Below are positions 1-8,740 of a DNA stretch of 64,000 nt, piece after piece. The notes under the pieces were generated by a model. That model was not told the DNA's origin. It made no database searches and saw only the letters and a list, made by a program, of their open reading frames with translations. This DNA is from Cupriavidus necator A5-1 (GTDB lineage Bacteria > Pseudomonadota > Gammaproteobacteria > Burkholderiales > Burkholderiaceae): the NCBI RefSeq assembly GCF_000744095.1, contig NZ_JQLI01000008.1:2728001-2792000 (forward strand), in the 5' to 3' direction. The number at the start of each line of letters is the position of its first letter. Positions within the stretch are counted from its first letter, which is position 1. The position numbers were made by a program, and so were the translations under genes.

Positions 1-389
1 ATGTCCTGGATGTCGCGCCGGCGCACCGGCTGGTTGTTGATGTAGTAGGACGAGGTGCCGTCGCGGGTCAGCACGCGCTTGACCGCCACTTCGGCGTACT
101 GGCTCCACTGGCCGGCGGCGCGGCCCTCGGCGTTGTCGAAGACCAGTTCCACGCTGGCCCGGCCGGCCTGCTTGCGCGCGGTCGAGCCATTGAAGATGAC
201 GTCCTGCATGGACTCGCCGCGCAGTTCCGAGGCGCGTGACTCGCCCAGCACCCAGCGCACCGCATCGATGATGTTGGATTTGCCGCAGCCGTTGGGACCG
301 ACGATGCCGACCAGTTGGCCCGGCACCTGGAAATTGGTGGGATCGACAAATGACTTGAAGCCCGCCAGCTTGATCGAGGATAGTCGCAC
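1..389 (-). CDS. smc: Chromosome segregation ATPase SMC (N-terminal part, runs off the window)
   Basis: The minus-strand frame begins VRLSSIKLAGFKSF and carries the SMC Walker A motif (GPNGCGKSN) near residues 32-40, followed by IIDAVRWVLGES, the standard opening of bacterial SMC proteins. SMC dimers compact and segregate the chromosome together with ScpA/ScpB. Only the first 129 codons are present; the coiled coil, hinge and ABC signature lie outside the window. The start is a GTG, chosen because homologues begin with the MRL(S/T)SIKLAGFKSF segment; no strong Shine-Dalgarno precedes it. Confidence 0.95.
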   Translation of the reverse strand, partial: MRLSSIKLAGFKSFVDPTNFQVPGQLVGIVGPNGCGKSNIIDAVRWVLGESRASELRGESMQDVIFNGSTARKQAGRASVELVFDNAEGRAAGQWSQYAEVAVKRVLTRDGTSSYYINNQPVRRRDIQD

Positions 390-857
390 GGTTTCTCGTG
401 TGGTATCGGCCGCACTCGGTAACGGTATAGGTATCGCAACCGGTATCGGCCTGGTATCGGGGCTATTGCACTGTTCAGAAAGCCGGGCTGCGCGGGTGCC
501 GGCGCGGCGTGACGCCAGCACCTCAAATTACCCCTCGGGCCCGAGAATTGGGGCTAATCATACCATCGCAAATGCCTTCGCCGGCCCGTTTGGCGGTCGC
601 TCCGGCGTCATATGCCCCGGTGGATTTCCTTTGCTTTTCCGTCCCTTACAAGCGTTTCCGCAAGCACTTTGGCAGCCGCACGTGCCCGTGTCAGCCGCAG
701 CGCGGGCGCGGCCGTTAGGAAACTTATTAGGGTTACTACCAGTCTCTGAACTGTTCGCGTGATTCCGGATACGCCCCCGCGAACCGCGCACCCATGAAAG
801 TGCCCCCGAAAGCCCTGCCCCACCCGGCAACCCCCGGGCAATCCAGGAGGACCAAGC
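390..857. other. Intergenic region between smc and the ferritin-like gene
   Basis: The 468 bp between the divergently transcribed smc and ferritin-like genes contain no convincing gene. On the minus strand an extended -10 candidate (TGG-TATGAT; hexamer at 557-562) could drive smc, which would give a leader of about 165 nt containing several GGTATCG repeats. No good -35 is visible. On the plus strand I see only the ribosome-binding site AGGAGG at 845-850 before the ferritin-like gene. Confidence 0.4.
402..460. repeat. Cluster of GGTATCG direct repeats upstream of smc
   Basis: GGTATCG or a close variant occurs at 402-408, 424-436 (GGTATAGGTATCG), 442-448 and 453-459, all within 60 bp just upstream of the smc start. 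Read from the smc side it is CGATACC. It lies in the probable smc leader. Function is not known to me. Confidence 0.6.
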
Positions 858-1685
858 ATGAGTGAACCGTCGACGGCCGCCCGGCCGTGGTCTGTCAATG
901 ACATCAACTACCACGCAATCGAAGTGGAACGTGTGCGCGGCGACCGCGACCTGTTCTATCTGCTGGTGTCGGCCTCGTTTATCGAAAGTGGCTCCGACAC
1001 GTATGCCGGCAATCTCGCCATTTACTACGCCCGCGTTCCCGACGCCGCCAGCTGGCTTTCCGAGCACTGGGAAGCCGAGGAACTTCAGCACGGGCTGGCC
1101 CTGCGCCGCTATGTCGAGCATGTCTGGCCGGAATTCGACTGGGAGCGCGGCTACGCACGCTTCTTCGCCGAGTACAGCAAGACCTGCTCGATCGACCAGT
1201 TCGAGCCGACCGAGGCGCTGGAGATGGCGGCCCGCTGCGTGGTGGAAACCGGTACCGCCGCCTACTACCGCGCGCTGGAGCAGGCCAGCGACGAGCCGGT
1301 GCTGCGCGACCTGACGCGGCGCATCTCCAACGACGAAGTTCGGCACTACAAGCACTTTTATCAGTTTTTCAACCGCTTCGTGGAAGCCGAGCGGCTGGGC
1401 AAGCTGCGTGTGTTCGGCGCCCTGGCGCGCCGGCTGCTGGAGATCAAGAACGAGGATGCCGCCATCGCACTGCGCAACGTGCTGCGCATGGAACGCGGCG
1501 TCGAAGACGTGGCCGACCGGGAAGTGAAGGCGCTGAACTCCCGCGTCAGCGCCGTGATCCGCAAGAACCTGCCGATCGAGATGACCGTGAAGATGCTGCT
1601 GCGTCCGCTACACCTGCACCGCGGCGTGGAGCGGGCGGTGCGCAAGCCGCTGGTGGCGGTGGTGTCGCGGGTGATGCTGCACTGA
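858..1685 (+). CDS. Ferritin-like diiron domain protein
   Basis: This 275-residue soluble protein has the spaced Glu/ExxH pattern of a ferritin-like four-helix bundle: E43, E75-L-Q-H78, E130 and E160-V-R-H163, all in predicted helices. That supports a carboxylate-bridged diiron site in the style of rubrerythrins and acyl-ACP desaturases, but the substrate cannot be read from sequence. There is no signal peptide or membrane segment, so it should be cytoplasmic. An AGGAGG ribosome-binding site ends 7 nt before the ATG. It stands alone, convergent with the reductase gene downstream, leaving only 15 bp between the two stops. Confidence 0.75.
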   Translation: MSEPSTAARPWSVNDINYHAIEVERVRGDRDLFYLLVSASFIESGSDTYAGNLAIYYARVPDAASWLSEHWEAEELQHGLALRRYVEHVWPEFDWERGYARFFAEYSKTCSIDQFEPTEALEMAARCVVETGTAAYYRALEQASDEPVLRDLTRRISNDEVRHYKHFYQFFNRFVEAERLGKLRVFGALARRLLEIKNEDAAIALRNVLRMERGVEDVADREVKALNSRVSAVIRKNLPIEMTVKMLLRPLHLHRGVERAVRKPLVAVVSRVMLH

Positions 1686-1700
1686 GCGGACGTTCCGCGG

Positions 1701-2630
1701 TCAGCCGCCGCGCGCCTGCCGGGCCTCATAGGCTTTCAGGTGGCTGTACGCGACCTGCAGCAGAGACAGCGGGCCGCCCTGCCGCGGCGCCCCGCGCGCG
1801 ATCAGGTCGCCGAGGATGTGGTCGGCTTCGGTGCGGGAGCGGTTTTCGACGTCGCGCAGCATCGAGGCGGTCAGCGGCGACGGCGTCAGCAGCATCTGGC
1901 CGGCGCGCGCGTCGAAATCCGGCGACGTCGGGAAGCCGTTGTACTGCGCCACGGCACGGCAGTCGGCCAACATGCCCTCAATGACGCGCCTGCCGTCCGG
2001 CGTGCCAAGGATGTCGCCGATGGCCGCGCGCATCAGGCAGGTGCTGGCTGCCAGCGTGGCCAGGAAGATCCACTTCTCCCACATGCGCGGCATGATCTGG
2101 ATGCTGGTCGACGCATCGAAGCCGGCATTGCCAAGCGCCACCGCAATCGCCTGCATACGCGGCGACAAGCCGCCCTCCAGCTCACCAAAGGTCAGGCCGT
2201 GCGTGTCGTTGAGATGGACGATCTCGCCTTCGGGATTCAGCGTGGCAGCGATCATGCACAGGCCGCCCATCACCTTGTCGTTACCAAACCGTTGCCTCAG
2301 CACATCGATGTGGCGCATGCCGTTCAGTAGCGGGACGATCGCTGTCGACGGGCCGACGGCGGGCGCCAGCGATGCAATGGCATCGTCCAGGCTGTAGGCC
2401 TTGCAGCTCAGCAGGACCAGGTCGAAGGGTTGCGCAATCGCATTGGTAAGGACAGTCCTGACCTCCTTCAGGGTGAGGTCGCCGCGGGGACTCCTGATGA
2501 CCAGTCCCTTGCTCTGCAGCGCCTGCGCCCGATGCGGCCTGACCAGAAAGGTCACGTCGCGCCCGGCTGCGGCAAGCCGCCCGCCGAAATAACCGCCCAC
2601 CGCCCCTGCGCCGACGATCAGAATTCGCAT
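1701..2630 (-). CDS. Ketopantoate reductase (PanE/ApbA) family oxidoreductase
   Basis: A 309-residue NADPH-dependent reductase with an N-terminal Rossmann fold (GAGAVGGYFGG, residues 7-17), the LSCKAY segment around K77 and a C-terminal helical domain containing the catalytic-lysine region (MWEKW, K186). Start 2630 is chosen for the AGGGAGA ribosome-binding site; an in-frame upstream extension lacks one. The family reduces 2-dehydropantoate in pantothenate synthesis. However, the two asparagines that follow the catalytic lysine in E. coli PanE (K+4 and K+8) are Leu and Ala here, so this may be a paralogue with another 2-oxoacid substrate. Confidence 0.8.
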   Translation of the reverse strand: MRILIVGAGAVGGYFGGRLAAAGRDVTFLVRPHRAQALQSKGLVIRSPRGDLTLKEVRTVLTNAIAQPFDLVLLSCKAYSLDDAIASLAPAVGPSTAIVPLLNGMRHIDVLRQRFGNDKVMGGLCMIAATLNPEGEIVHLNDTHGLTFGELEGGLSPRMQAIAVALGNAGFDASTSIQIMPRMWEKWIFLATLAASTCLMRAAIGDILGTPDGRRVIEGMLADCRAVAQYNGFPTSPDFDARAGQMLLTPSPLTASMLRDVENRSRTEADHILGDLIARGAPRQGGPLSLLQVAYSHLKAYEARQARGG

Positions 2631-2960
2631 GATTTCTCCCTGTAATGGCATGGCGCCGCCGATGCATCGTGCGCGCACCGATGGCGCGATATGGACGGAC
2701 TCTAGCAAGAATCCTTGCCCGGCATCGAACCTCGCCGCCAGTTCGCGCCGGATGCTCAACGCATGCACGGTAGTACGCATCATCAGCCGGCTGCGTCCGC
2801 GGCATCACGTGCTCCCGCACAAAATGTCCGTTGCGCTTTGCATTGCGCAGCCTGCGTACTATGCTTCAGCGACAACTAATAGTGCCCTGCTGCGCCTTCA
2901 ATGTCCGGGGGGACTACAAGAGAGAGCGCTCCGCACGGCGCGCTCGGGGCGGGAAACATC
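2631..2960. promoter_or_regulatory. Intergenic region with candidate promoter of the oxidase operon
   Basis: The 330 bp between the PanE-like gene and the oxidase operon contain no gene I can support. A plausible sigma-70 promoter is TTGCAT at 2838-2843 and TATGCT at 2860-2865 with a 16-bp spacer, about 95 bp before the first chosen start codon. I looked for an FNR/ANR box (TTGAT-N4-ATCAA), common before cbb3 oxidase genes, and found none here. Confidence 0.35.
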
Positions 2961-3680
2961 ATGTGTTTCTTTCTTCGCAAAGCTTGCTGCATGCAACTGG
3001 CAGTGCTCGGCCTGCTCAGCGTTCCCACCTTTGCCTACGAAGTCGCCCCGGTCAGCGGCGGCGGCACGATCGAAGGCAAGGTCACCTTCCAGGGCACCGT
3101 CCCAATCCGCAAGATCATCCCCACCAAGGACCGCGAAGTCTGCGGCAGCCCGCGCGACGAACCACAGGTCCGCGTGGGTGCCGGCAAGGGGGTCCAGGAT
3201 GCCGTCGTGTACCTGAAGGAAGTGCCCAAGGGCAAAGCCTGGGGTGCACCCGACAAGGTACCGGTGCTCGACCAGGAGCACTGCATTTTCAAGCCTGCCG
3301 TGCAGGTGATCCGGCCCGGCAAGCTTGAAGTCACCAGTTCTGATCCGGTGCTGCACAATACCCACGGCTTCTACGGACAGCGCACGGCATTCAATCTTGC
3401 GCTGCCGGAGAAAGGGGTCAGGATCACGCGCGAACTGCCGCGGCCCGGGCTGGTCCGGGTCGAGTGCGACGCGCACGGCTGGATGCTGGCCCACATCTAT
3501 GTCGCCGACAGCCCGTACTACGCGCTCACCGGCGAAGACGGCAGCTTCCGCATCGACGACATTCCACCCGGCAATTACACCCTGGTCGCCACGCAGCACT
3601 ACACCGGCGACACCGAGACGCCAGTCACGGTAACCGGCGGCCAGACCGCGAAACTCTCGATCGAACTTAAAAAGAAATAG
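2961..3680 (+). CDS. Exported carboxypeptidase-regulatory-like/cupredoxin-like protein
   Basis: First gene of the oxidase operon. From the chosen ATG (2961) the product is 239 residues with an N-terminal hydrophobic signal ending near FAYE. Next comes a plastocyanin-like beta domain with a C-x-x-H-G-W segment near VECDAHGW, and finally a beta-sandwich of the carboxypeptidase regulatory type (GEDGSFRIDDIPPGNYTL). The CDAHGW region with upstream histidines (HNTHG) suggests metal binding, probably copper in the periplasm; this is inference. Related proteins are often labelled methylamine-utilisation-like. The start is uncertain: ATG 2901 and ATG 2991 are alternatives, none with a strong ribosome-binding site. 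Confidence 0.65.
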   Translation: MCFFLRKACCMQLAVLGLLSVPTFAYEVAPVSGGGTIEGKVTFQGTVPIRKIIPTKDREVCGSPRDEPQVRVGAGKGVQDAVVYLKEVPKGKAWGAPDKVPVLDQEHCIFKPAVQVIRPGKLEVTSSDPVLHNTHGFYGQRTAFNLALPEKGVRITRELPRPGLVRVECDAHGWMLAHIYVADSPYYALTGEDGSFRIDDIPPGNYTLVATQHYTGDTETPVTVTGGQTAKLSIELKKK

Positions 3681-3737
3681 AACGTTCAGTTTTGCCGCTG
3701 CATTTTCATCATCCCCCCGGGGGCGGAGGACCGCCAG

Positions 3738-4865
3738 ATGAACTCATTCGAACTCGAACGACGCGAGTTGCACCGGACCCTGACCGGTCCGGGCGATCGC
3801 CCGGAAGGCGCAGCAGTATGGACGCGCCGCACTTTCCTGCACCAGGCGCTGCTCAAAGGCGTTGCGGGCGCCGCCGCATGCGGGTTCTTCCCGCTCCTCA
3901 ATACCCTCGACGTGGCCTACGGGCAGACTGGCCAGAACTTCCGCTTTGCCTGGGTCTCCGACACGCACCTCTATCCCAGGGAGCTCAACTCCCGCTTCGT
4001 GGAAAAGACGGTTCGCGCCTTCAAGGAAGTGCAGGCGATGAATCCGCCTGCCGACTTCATGATTTTCGGCGGCGACCTGGCGCAACTGGGCGACCCCGTC
4101 GAGCTTCAACTCGGCGCCGAACTGCTGAAGGAAGTGAAGGTCCGCAAGGTCTTCATCCCGGGCGAGCATGACTGGTACCTCGACATGGGCTCGACCTGGA
4201 ACAAGACCTTCGGCAACACGCCCTGGACCTTCGACCACAAAGGCGTGCGCGTGATCGGCCTGAACACGGTCGCCGCCGCACCGGACTTCTGGACGGCACG
4301 CAAGATGACGCCGAAAGAGCGCATGGGACATATGGCCACGCTCGACGGCACGCTGGGTGGTGCCTGGTCGGCGATCGGCGAAAAGCAATTGCGCTGGCTC
4401 AACAGCACGCTGTCGAACTGGCCCAAGAGCAACCCGGTCATCCTGTTCACGCATACGCCGCTGTACGAGTACTACCCGCCGTGGAATTTCTGGATCCGCG
4501 ACTGGCGCGAAGCGCATGAAATCCTCAAGCCCTACGCCAACGTCACCAACGTCCACGGCCATACGCACCAGGTGCTCTACAACGAGATCGGCAAGGTGCG
4601 CTCGATCGGCATGCTGGCCACGTCGTGGCCATGGCCCTACGCGCCGGAAGGCGTGCCGCTGCTGACCAAGCCGATGATTCGCGCCGATCCGGGCGATCAC
4701 TTCGACGGCGTGGGCTGGAGCACGCTGACCATGACCCCGCAGGGACGGGTGGAGAACGAATACAAGATGTGGCGCAAGACGGTCTTCGCCGATCAGCCGG
4801 CGGATTCCGGCACTGAGGACAACCGCAACCAGGTCCTCAGCCCGCGCATCGCCGACCGGATCTAG
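3738..4865 (+). CDS. Tat-exported calcineurin-like metallophosphoesterase
   Basis: A 375-residue protein with a twin-arginine signal (T29-R-R-T-F-L followed by a hydrophobic stretch to about residue 55). The binuclear-metal phosphoesterase motifs then appear in order: SDTHLY, GGDLAQLG, GEHDWY, FTHTPLY and HGHTH. It should hydrolyse phosphoester bonds in the periplasm after folding in the cytoplasm; the substrate is unknown. A CGGAGGA ribosome-binding site fixes the start. It lies between the cupredoxin-like protein and a cytochrome in the oxidase operon, an unusual place for a phosphoesterase. Confidence 0.85.
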   Translation: MNSFELERRELHRTLTGPGDRPEGAAVWTRRTFLHQALLKGVAGAAACGFFPLLNTLDVAYGQTGQNFRFAWVSDTHLYPRELNSRFVEKTVRAFKEVQAMNPPADFMIFGGDLAQLGDPVELQLGAELLKEVKVRKVFIPGEHDWYLDMGSTWNKTFGNTPWTFDHKGVRVIGLNTVAAAPDFWTARKMTPKERMGHMATLDGTLGGAWSAIGEKQLRWLNSTLSNWPKSNPVILFTHTPLYEYYPPWNFWIRDWREAHEILKPYANVTNVHGHTHQVLYNEIGKVRSIGMLATSWPWPYAPEGVPLLTKPMIRADPGDHFDGVGWSTLTMTPQGRVENEYKMWRKTVFADQPADSGTEDNRNQVLSPRIADRI

Positions 4866-4910
4866 ACCGGCCAGCACCCCTGATCCGGCGCAGCAATGCG
4901 TGAGGAGCGA

Positions 4911-5372
4911 ATGATGAAGAAAGACAAATGGCATGCCCGGGCCCTGACGGCGGGGGTAGCCGTGTTGCTGCTGCTCGGCTACGACAGCGACCAGCCGATG
5001 GCACACAAGGAACCCCACACGGCGGACCAGCTGAAAGCGTTTGAAGAGGTGTTCATGGAACAGGTGAAGGTCGGCGACCAGCTGTTCCACGGCGATCCCG
5101 GCGCGCAGAAGCAGCTGAATGTCAAGCTCTCGAACACCGGCGTGGCCTGCGCCATGTGCCACCCGTATGCGTCCGACACCCACCCGCACGAGTTTCCCAA
5201 GTTCCAGGAGCAGATGAACGAGTTCGCCACGCTGCGCGACATGATCAACTGGTGCATCGAGAAGCCCAATGAAGGCGAGAAGATCGACCCCAACGGGCCG
5301 GCGATGAAAGCGCTCGAGGCCTACATCTACTACTCGAACCGCAACAGCAAGCTCGATCCTGGCAGGCACTGA
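4911..5372 (+). CDS. Monohaem c-type cytochrome
   Basis: A 153-residue exported protein with a hydrophobic N-terminal segment (about residues 11-24) that may be a signal or anchor, and one haem-c motif, CAMCH, near the middle. The tail around LRDMINWCIEKP resembles the SoxA/TsdA class of haem proteins, where a Cys or Met after the haem can be the distal ligand. This points to a periplasmic electron donor or sensor for the adjacent oxidase. ATG 4911 follows AGGAG by only 3 nt, so ATG 4914 may be the start actually used; an upstream ATG at 4896 has no ribosome-binding site. Confidence 0.75.
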   Translation: MMKKDKWHARALTAGVAVLLLLGYDSDQPMAHKEPHTADQLKAFEEVFMEQVKVGDQLFHGDPGAQKQLNVKLSNTGVACAMCHPYASDTHPHEFPKFQEQMNEFATLRDMINWCIEKPNEGEKIDPNGPAMKALEAYIYYSNRNSKLDPGRH

Positions 5373-5412
5373 GCGATTGGCCGGCTGTGAAAACCAAGGG
5401 AGAGAAGATCAT

Positions 5413-6843
5413 ATGACTGCCGCCCGCGCGACATCGGACCCATCCGAAGCATTTCCCGACCTGGATTCGCTGATCGACCGCGGGCTTATTCTCAAGTGGC
5501 TCTACTGGGGATTGTTCTGGCTGATGTTCACGCCCAGCATCGGCGTGACCATCTCCAGCCTGTTCAACTACCCCGACTACCTGGGGACCTCGCAATACCT
5601 GACCTTCGGCCGCTTGCGGCCGATGCATGTCAACGGCGTGATCTTCGGCGCCTTCTCGACGCTGTTCATCGGCCTGTGCTACTACCTGCTGCCGCGCCTG
5701 TGCGGCGTGCCGGTCTGGAAAGGCCGGTGGGGACACTGGCTGGTATGGGTGTGGAACCTGGGCCTGGTTGCCGGCATGGCATCGCTGATGCTCGGCTACA
5801 ACCAGGGCCTGGAAGCCGGCGAATTCCCGATTGCAATTGACGCCATCATCTTCTTCGTGGTGACGGTCACCACCGTGCAGTTCCTGATGACGATCGCGCA
5901 CCGGCGCGAGCCGCAGCTCTACGTGGCGGTGTGGTACCTGATCGGCGCCTTTGTCTGGACCGTGATGAACCTGGTGCTGGGCAGCTTTATCCTGCCCTAC
6001 ACCATCACCGGCATCAACAGCGCCGCCTTCCACGGCCTGTTCATTCACTACATCGTGGGGCTGTGGATCACGCCTGCCGGCTACGTGCTGATCTACTACT
6101 TCCTGCCGGCGAGCGTGCAGAACCCGGTCTACAGCCACAAGCTGTCGCTGGTAGGGTTCTGGTCGCTGGCGCTGTTCTATCCCTTCGTCGGCATCCACCA
6201 TTATCTGTACAGCCCCATCGCCGACTGGGCCGAGACGCTGGCGATCATCACCTCGATGCTGCTGATCGTGCCGGTCTGGACGGTATTGCAGAATTTCTTC
6301 GGCACCATGATGGGCCGCTGGCACACCTTCACCCAGAACCTGACCGCCAAATTCCTGATCATGGGCTCGCTGATGTACCTGGCGGGGTGCTTCCAGGGCT
6401 CGACCGAGGCCCTGCGCGCGATCCAGCAGCCAACGCATTTTAGCGACTTCGTCATCTCGCACTCGCACCTGACGGTATTCGGCACCTTCGTCGTGTGGGC
6501 CATCGGCGGCACGGTCTATGTGATACCCAGGCTGGTGGCGCGGCCGCTGTGGTCGCCACGGCTCGGCAACTGGTCGTTCTGGCTGATCACCTTTGGCATC
6601 AGCCTGATGGGACTGGACCTGACCATGGCCGGCCTGCAGCAGGGCTACATGCTGATGGCGGGCGTGGAATGGGTGGATTCGCTAGTGGCCATCCGGCCCT
6701 ACTGGCTGGTGCGCACCACGGCCGGCATCTCGATGGACACCGGCATGTCGCTGCTGGTCTACAATCTGATGCGCACCGTGCTGTCGGCCGAGCCCGCCAC
6801 GGCATCGAGCGCCACGGGTGCCGTACGCGGAGCGTCCACATGA
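5413..6843 (+). CDS. ccoN: cbb3-type haem-copper oxidase subunit I (CcoN-like)
   Basis: This 476-residue polytopic membrane protein is the catalytic subunit of a C-family haem-copper oxidase, which reduces oxygen to water and may pump protons. The ligand histidines are visible: RPMHVNG (low-spin haem), FIHYIVGLW followed by a Tyr-rich helix, GIHHYLYSP (CuB) and SHSHLTVFG (haem b and b3). It diverges clearly from classical CcoN, for example in the helix preceding the GLWITP segment. An AGGGAGAGA ribosome-binding site selects ATG 5413. Its stop overlaps the start of the next gene (ATGA), implying translational coupling. Confidence 0.85.
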   Translation: MTAARATSDPSEAFPDLDSLIDRGLILKWLYWGLFWLMFTPSIGVTISSLFNYPDYLGTSQYLTFGRLRPMHVNGVIFGAFSTLFIGLCYYLLPRLCGVPVWKGRWGHWLVWVWNLGLVAGMASLMLGYNQGLEAGEFPIAIDAIIFFVVTVTTVQFLMTIAHRREPQLYVAVWYLIGAFVWTVMNLVLGSFILPYTITGINSAAFHGLFIHYIVGLWITPAGYVLIYYFLPASVQNPVYSHKLSLVGFWSLALFYPFVGIHHYLYSPIADWAETLAIITSMLLIVPVWTVLQNFFGTMMGRWHTFTQNLTAKFLIMGSLMYLAGCFQGSTEALRAIQQPTHFSDFVISHSHLTVFGTFVVWAIGGTVYVIPRLVARPLWSPRLGNWSFWLITFGISLMGLDLTMAGLQQGYMLMAGVEWVDSLVAIRPYWLVRTTAGISMDTGMSLLVYNLMRTVLSAEPATASSATGAVRGAST

Positions 6844-8555
6844 CCCCGCGCCGCCCCGATGGCCGCTACGGCCTGCGTTTCTATGCGCTGATCGCGGGAT
6901 TCGGCTGCATCTCGCTGGCCGCCTTCGTGCAGGGCGTGCTGCCGATGCTGGAGCCGCAGTCGCGCACCGACAAGGTCACCCAGGTGGTGCGCACCGACCT
7001 GGGCGAACTCAAGTGGATGGAAGCGCGCGCCACCGACTACACGCCGCTGCAGCTGCGCGGCCGCGCAGTCTATACACGCGAGGGCTGCTGGTACTGCCAC
7101 TCGCAGTTCGTGCGCCCGGTCACCGGCGAGACCCGGCGCTGGGGCCCGGTCGCCCAGGCCGGCGAATACGCGTTCGACCTGCCGCACCTGTTCTCGACGC
7201 GGCGCATCGGCCCGGATCTCTCACGCGTCGGCCTGAAGTTCAGCGATGCCTGGCACCTGGCACATTTCTGGGATCCGCGCATGTTGTCGCCCGACTCGAT
7301 CATGCCTCGCTTTTCCGCGCTGTTTTCCGAGCCGCACACCGCAAGGCTGGTGACCGACCAGCAGGGCCGCCGCACCATCGAGAACACGCCCGAGACGCGG
7401 AAGTTGTTCGATTTCGGCAGCAGCCAGACCATCACGCTGACGCCCAACCAGGCCGGCCTGCTCTACGTCCCGGAGCGCGGAAAGTACCCCGTGATCCTGA
7501 CCCCCAACAAGGAATTCACAGGCGAGACCGTGATCCTGATCGCCGACACGGAAGACCTGCGCGCGCTGGTGGCCTACCTGCAGAAGCTCGGCACCAACCG
7601 CGGCAAGTGGCGCGACCGCTTCGAACCGCAGCAGATGGAGGCCTCGCAGACGAGCATCCCGCGTTCCGAGGAGTGGATCGCGCACGGCAAGAACGTGTAT
7701 GAGCGCCGCTGCCTTGGCTGCCATGGCGTCAAGGGCGACGGCAACGGGCCGGCCGCCGCGTTCATGCAGAAGGACCGCCCGCGCAACTTCACACTGGGCG
7801 TATTCAAGTTCCGGCTCACGCCATCGGGCTCCATGCCGGATGACGGCGACCTGCTGCGCACCATCACGCGCGGCGTGCGCGGCACGGCGATGCCGAGCTG
7901 GCACGAACTGCCGGAGAAAGACCGGCTGGCGGTGATCCAGTACATCAAGTACGTACTGGCGGCCGACCGCAGCAAACCGGACAAGCCTTACTACTATTTC
8001 CTCGAAGAACCACCGCTCGCACCGATCTTCATCGGCGTTCCGCCCAAGCCCTCGGCCGAACTGATCCAGCGCGGCAAGCAGGCCTGGGACCGCGCCAAAT
8101 GCTGGGAATGCCACGGGCGCAGCGGCAAGGGCGACGGCGAAAAGGCGCCCGGACTGAAGGACGATTTCGGCTTCCCGATCCCGCCGGCCAACCTGACCAC
8201 CGGGCAGTTCAAGTCCGGGGCATCGGTGAAGGACATCTTCCGCACCATGAGCACGGGGCTGTCCGGCACGCCGATGCCGTCGTTCAGCGACACGGTGTCC
8301 GAGGACGACCGCTGGGCGCTGGCCTACTTCGTCCTGTCCCTGTCGGCCTACACCGATCCGCTGACCGGCCAGCCGCTGCCGATTCCGCCCGAGCAGAAAG
8401 CCGCGCTGAACGACCCCGACCTGCGCGCCGACGAATCGCGCCAGGCCTATCGTCCCCCGGGGGCCGACCAGCCGGGGCAGCCCGGCCAGCCAAGCACCTA
8501 TGCCGGCGAGGCGTGGGCCAGGCGGCACGGCTTCGCATTTGCTGACGAGCGTTAG
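6840..8555 (+). CDS. ccoO: CcoO-type subunit fused to two extra cytochrome c domains (tri-haem)
   Basis: Residues 1-260 match the monohaem subunit II of cbb3 oxidases: an N-terminal membrane anchor (about 11-32), then the diagnostic EGCWYCHSQFVRP with haem at C83-x-x-C86-H87. Two further class I cytochrome c domains follow, with C291-LG-C294-H295 and C421-WE-C424-H425, each with a later Met-Pro ligand segment (GTAMPSW, GTPMPSF). In standard cbb3 oxidases the two-haem part belongs to a separate subunit, CcoP. At 571 residues this protein is more than twice the normal CcoO length. It should carry electrons to subunit I from periplasmic donors. Confidence 0.9.
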   Translation: MTPRRPDGRYGLRFYALIAGFGCISLAAFVQGVLPMLEPQSRTDKVTQVVRTDLGELKWMEARATDYTPLQLRGRAVYTREGCWYCHSQFVRPVTGETRRWGPVAQAGEYAFDLPHLFSTRRIGPDLSRVGLKFSDAWHLAHFWDPRMLSPDSIMPRFSALFSEPHTARLVTDQQGRRTIENTPETRKLFDFGSSQTITLTPNQAGLLYVPERGKYPVILTPNKEFTGETVILIADTEDLRALVAYLQKLGTNRGKWRDRFEPQQMEASQTSIPRSEEWIAHGKNVYERRCLGCHGVKGDGNGPAAAFMQKDRPRNFTLGVFKFRLTPSGSMPDDGDLLRTITRGVRGTAMPSWHELPEKDRLAVIQYIKYVLAADRSKPDKPYYYFLEEPPLAPIFIGVPPKPSAELIQRGKQAWDRAKCWECHGRSGKGDGEKAPGLKDDFGFPIPPANLTTGQFKSGASVKDIFRTMSTGLSGTPMPSFSDTVSEDDRWALAYFVLSLSAYTDPLTGQPLPIPPEQKAALNDPDLRADESRQAYRPPGADQPGQPGQPSTYAGEAWARRHGFAFADER

Positions 8556-8563
8556 GAGCGAGC

Positions 8564-8740
8564 ATGGCTGAACTCACCTTCCTGCAATTCGTGGTGGCCT
8601 TCTTCATGAGCCTCGGCGCGGTCTGCGTGTTTATCTGGGCCGTGCTGTCGGGCCTGTTCGAGGACGTCGAGGCCATCAAGTACAAGGCCTACCGGGCCGA
8701 AGTCAAGGATGACGAAGCGGAGGCATCCGGCCATGAATGA
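8564..8740 (+). CDS. ccoS: CcoS-like cbb3 oxidase assembly peptide
   Basis: A 58-residue protein with a single N-terminal membrane helix (FVVAFFMSLGAVCVFIWAVL) followed by SGLFEDVEAIKYKAY and an acidic tail. The W-x-x-x-SG-x-F-(D/E)D-(L/V)E pattern is that of CcoS (FixS), needed for cofactor insertion in cbb3 oxidases. TAGGAGCG precedes the ATG, which lies 8 bp after the ccoO-fusion stop. It overlaps the next gene by 8 bp. Confidence 0.75.
   Translation: MAELTFLQFVVAFFMSLGAVCVFIWAVLSGLFEDVEAIKYKAYRAEVKDDEAEASGHE

Noticed and set aside
2631..2960. FNR/ANR box upstream of the oxidase operon
   Set aside because: No TTGAT-N4-ATCAA-like sequence is present in this gap, nor did I see one in the short gaps before subunit I.
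3744..5369. 541-codon open frame antisense to the phosphoesterase and cytochrome genes
   Set aside because: Its translation is Arg/His/Val/Leu-rich with no domain, and it mirrors two well-supported genes. Long antisense frames are expected at this G+C content.
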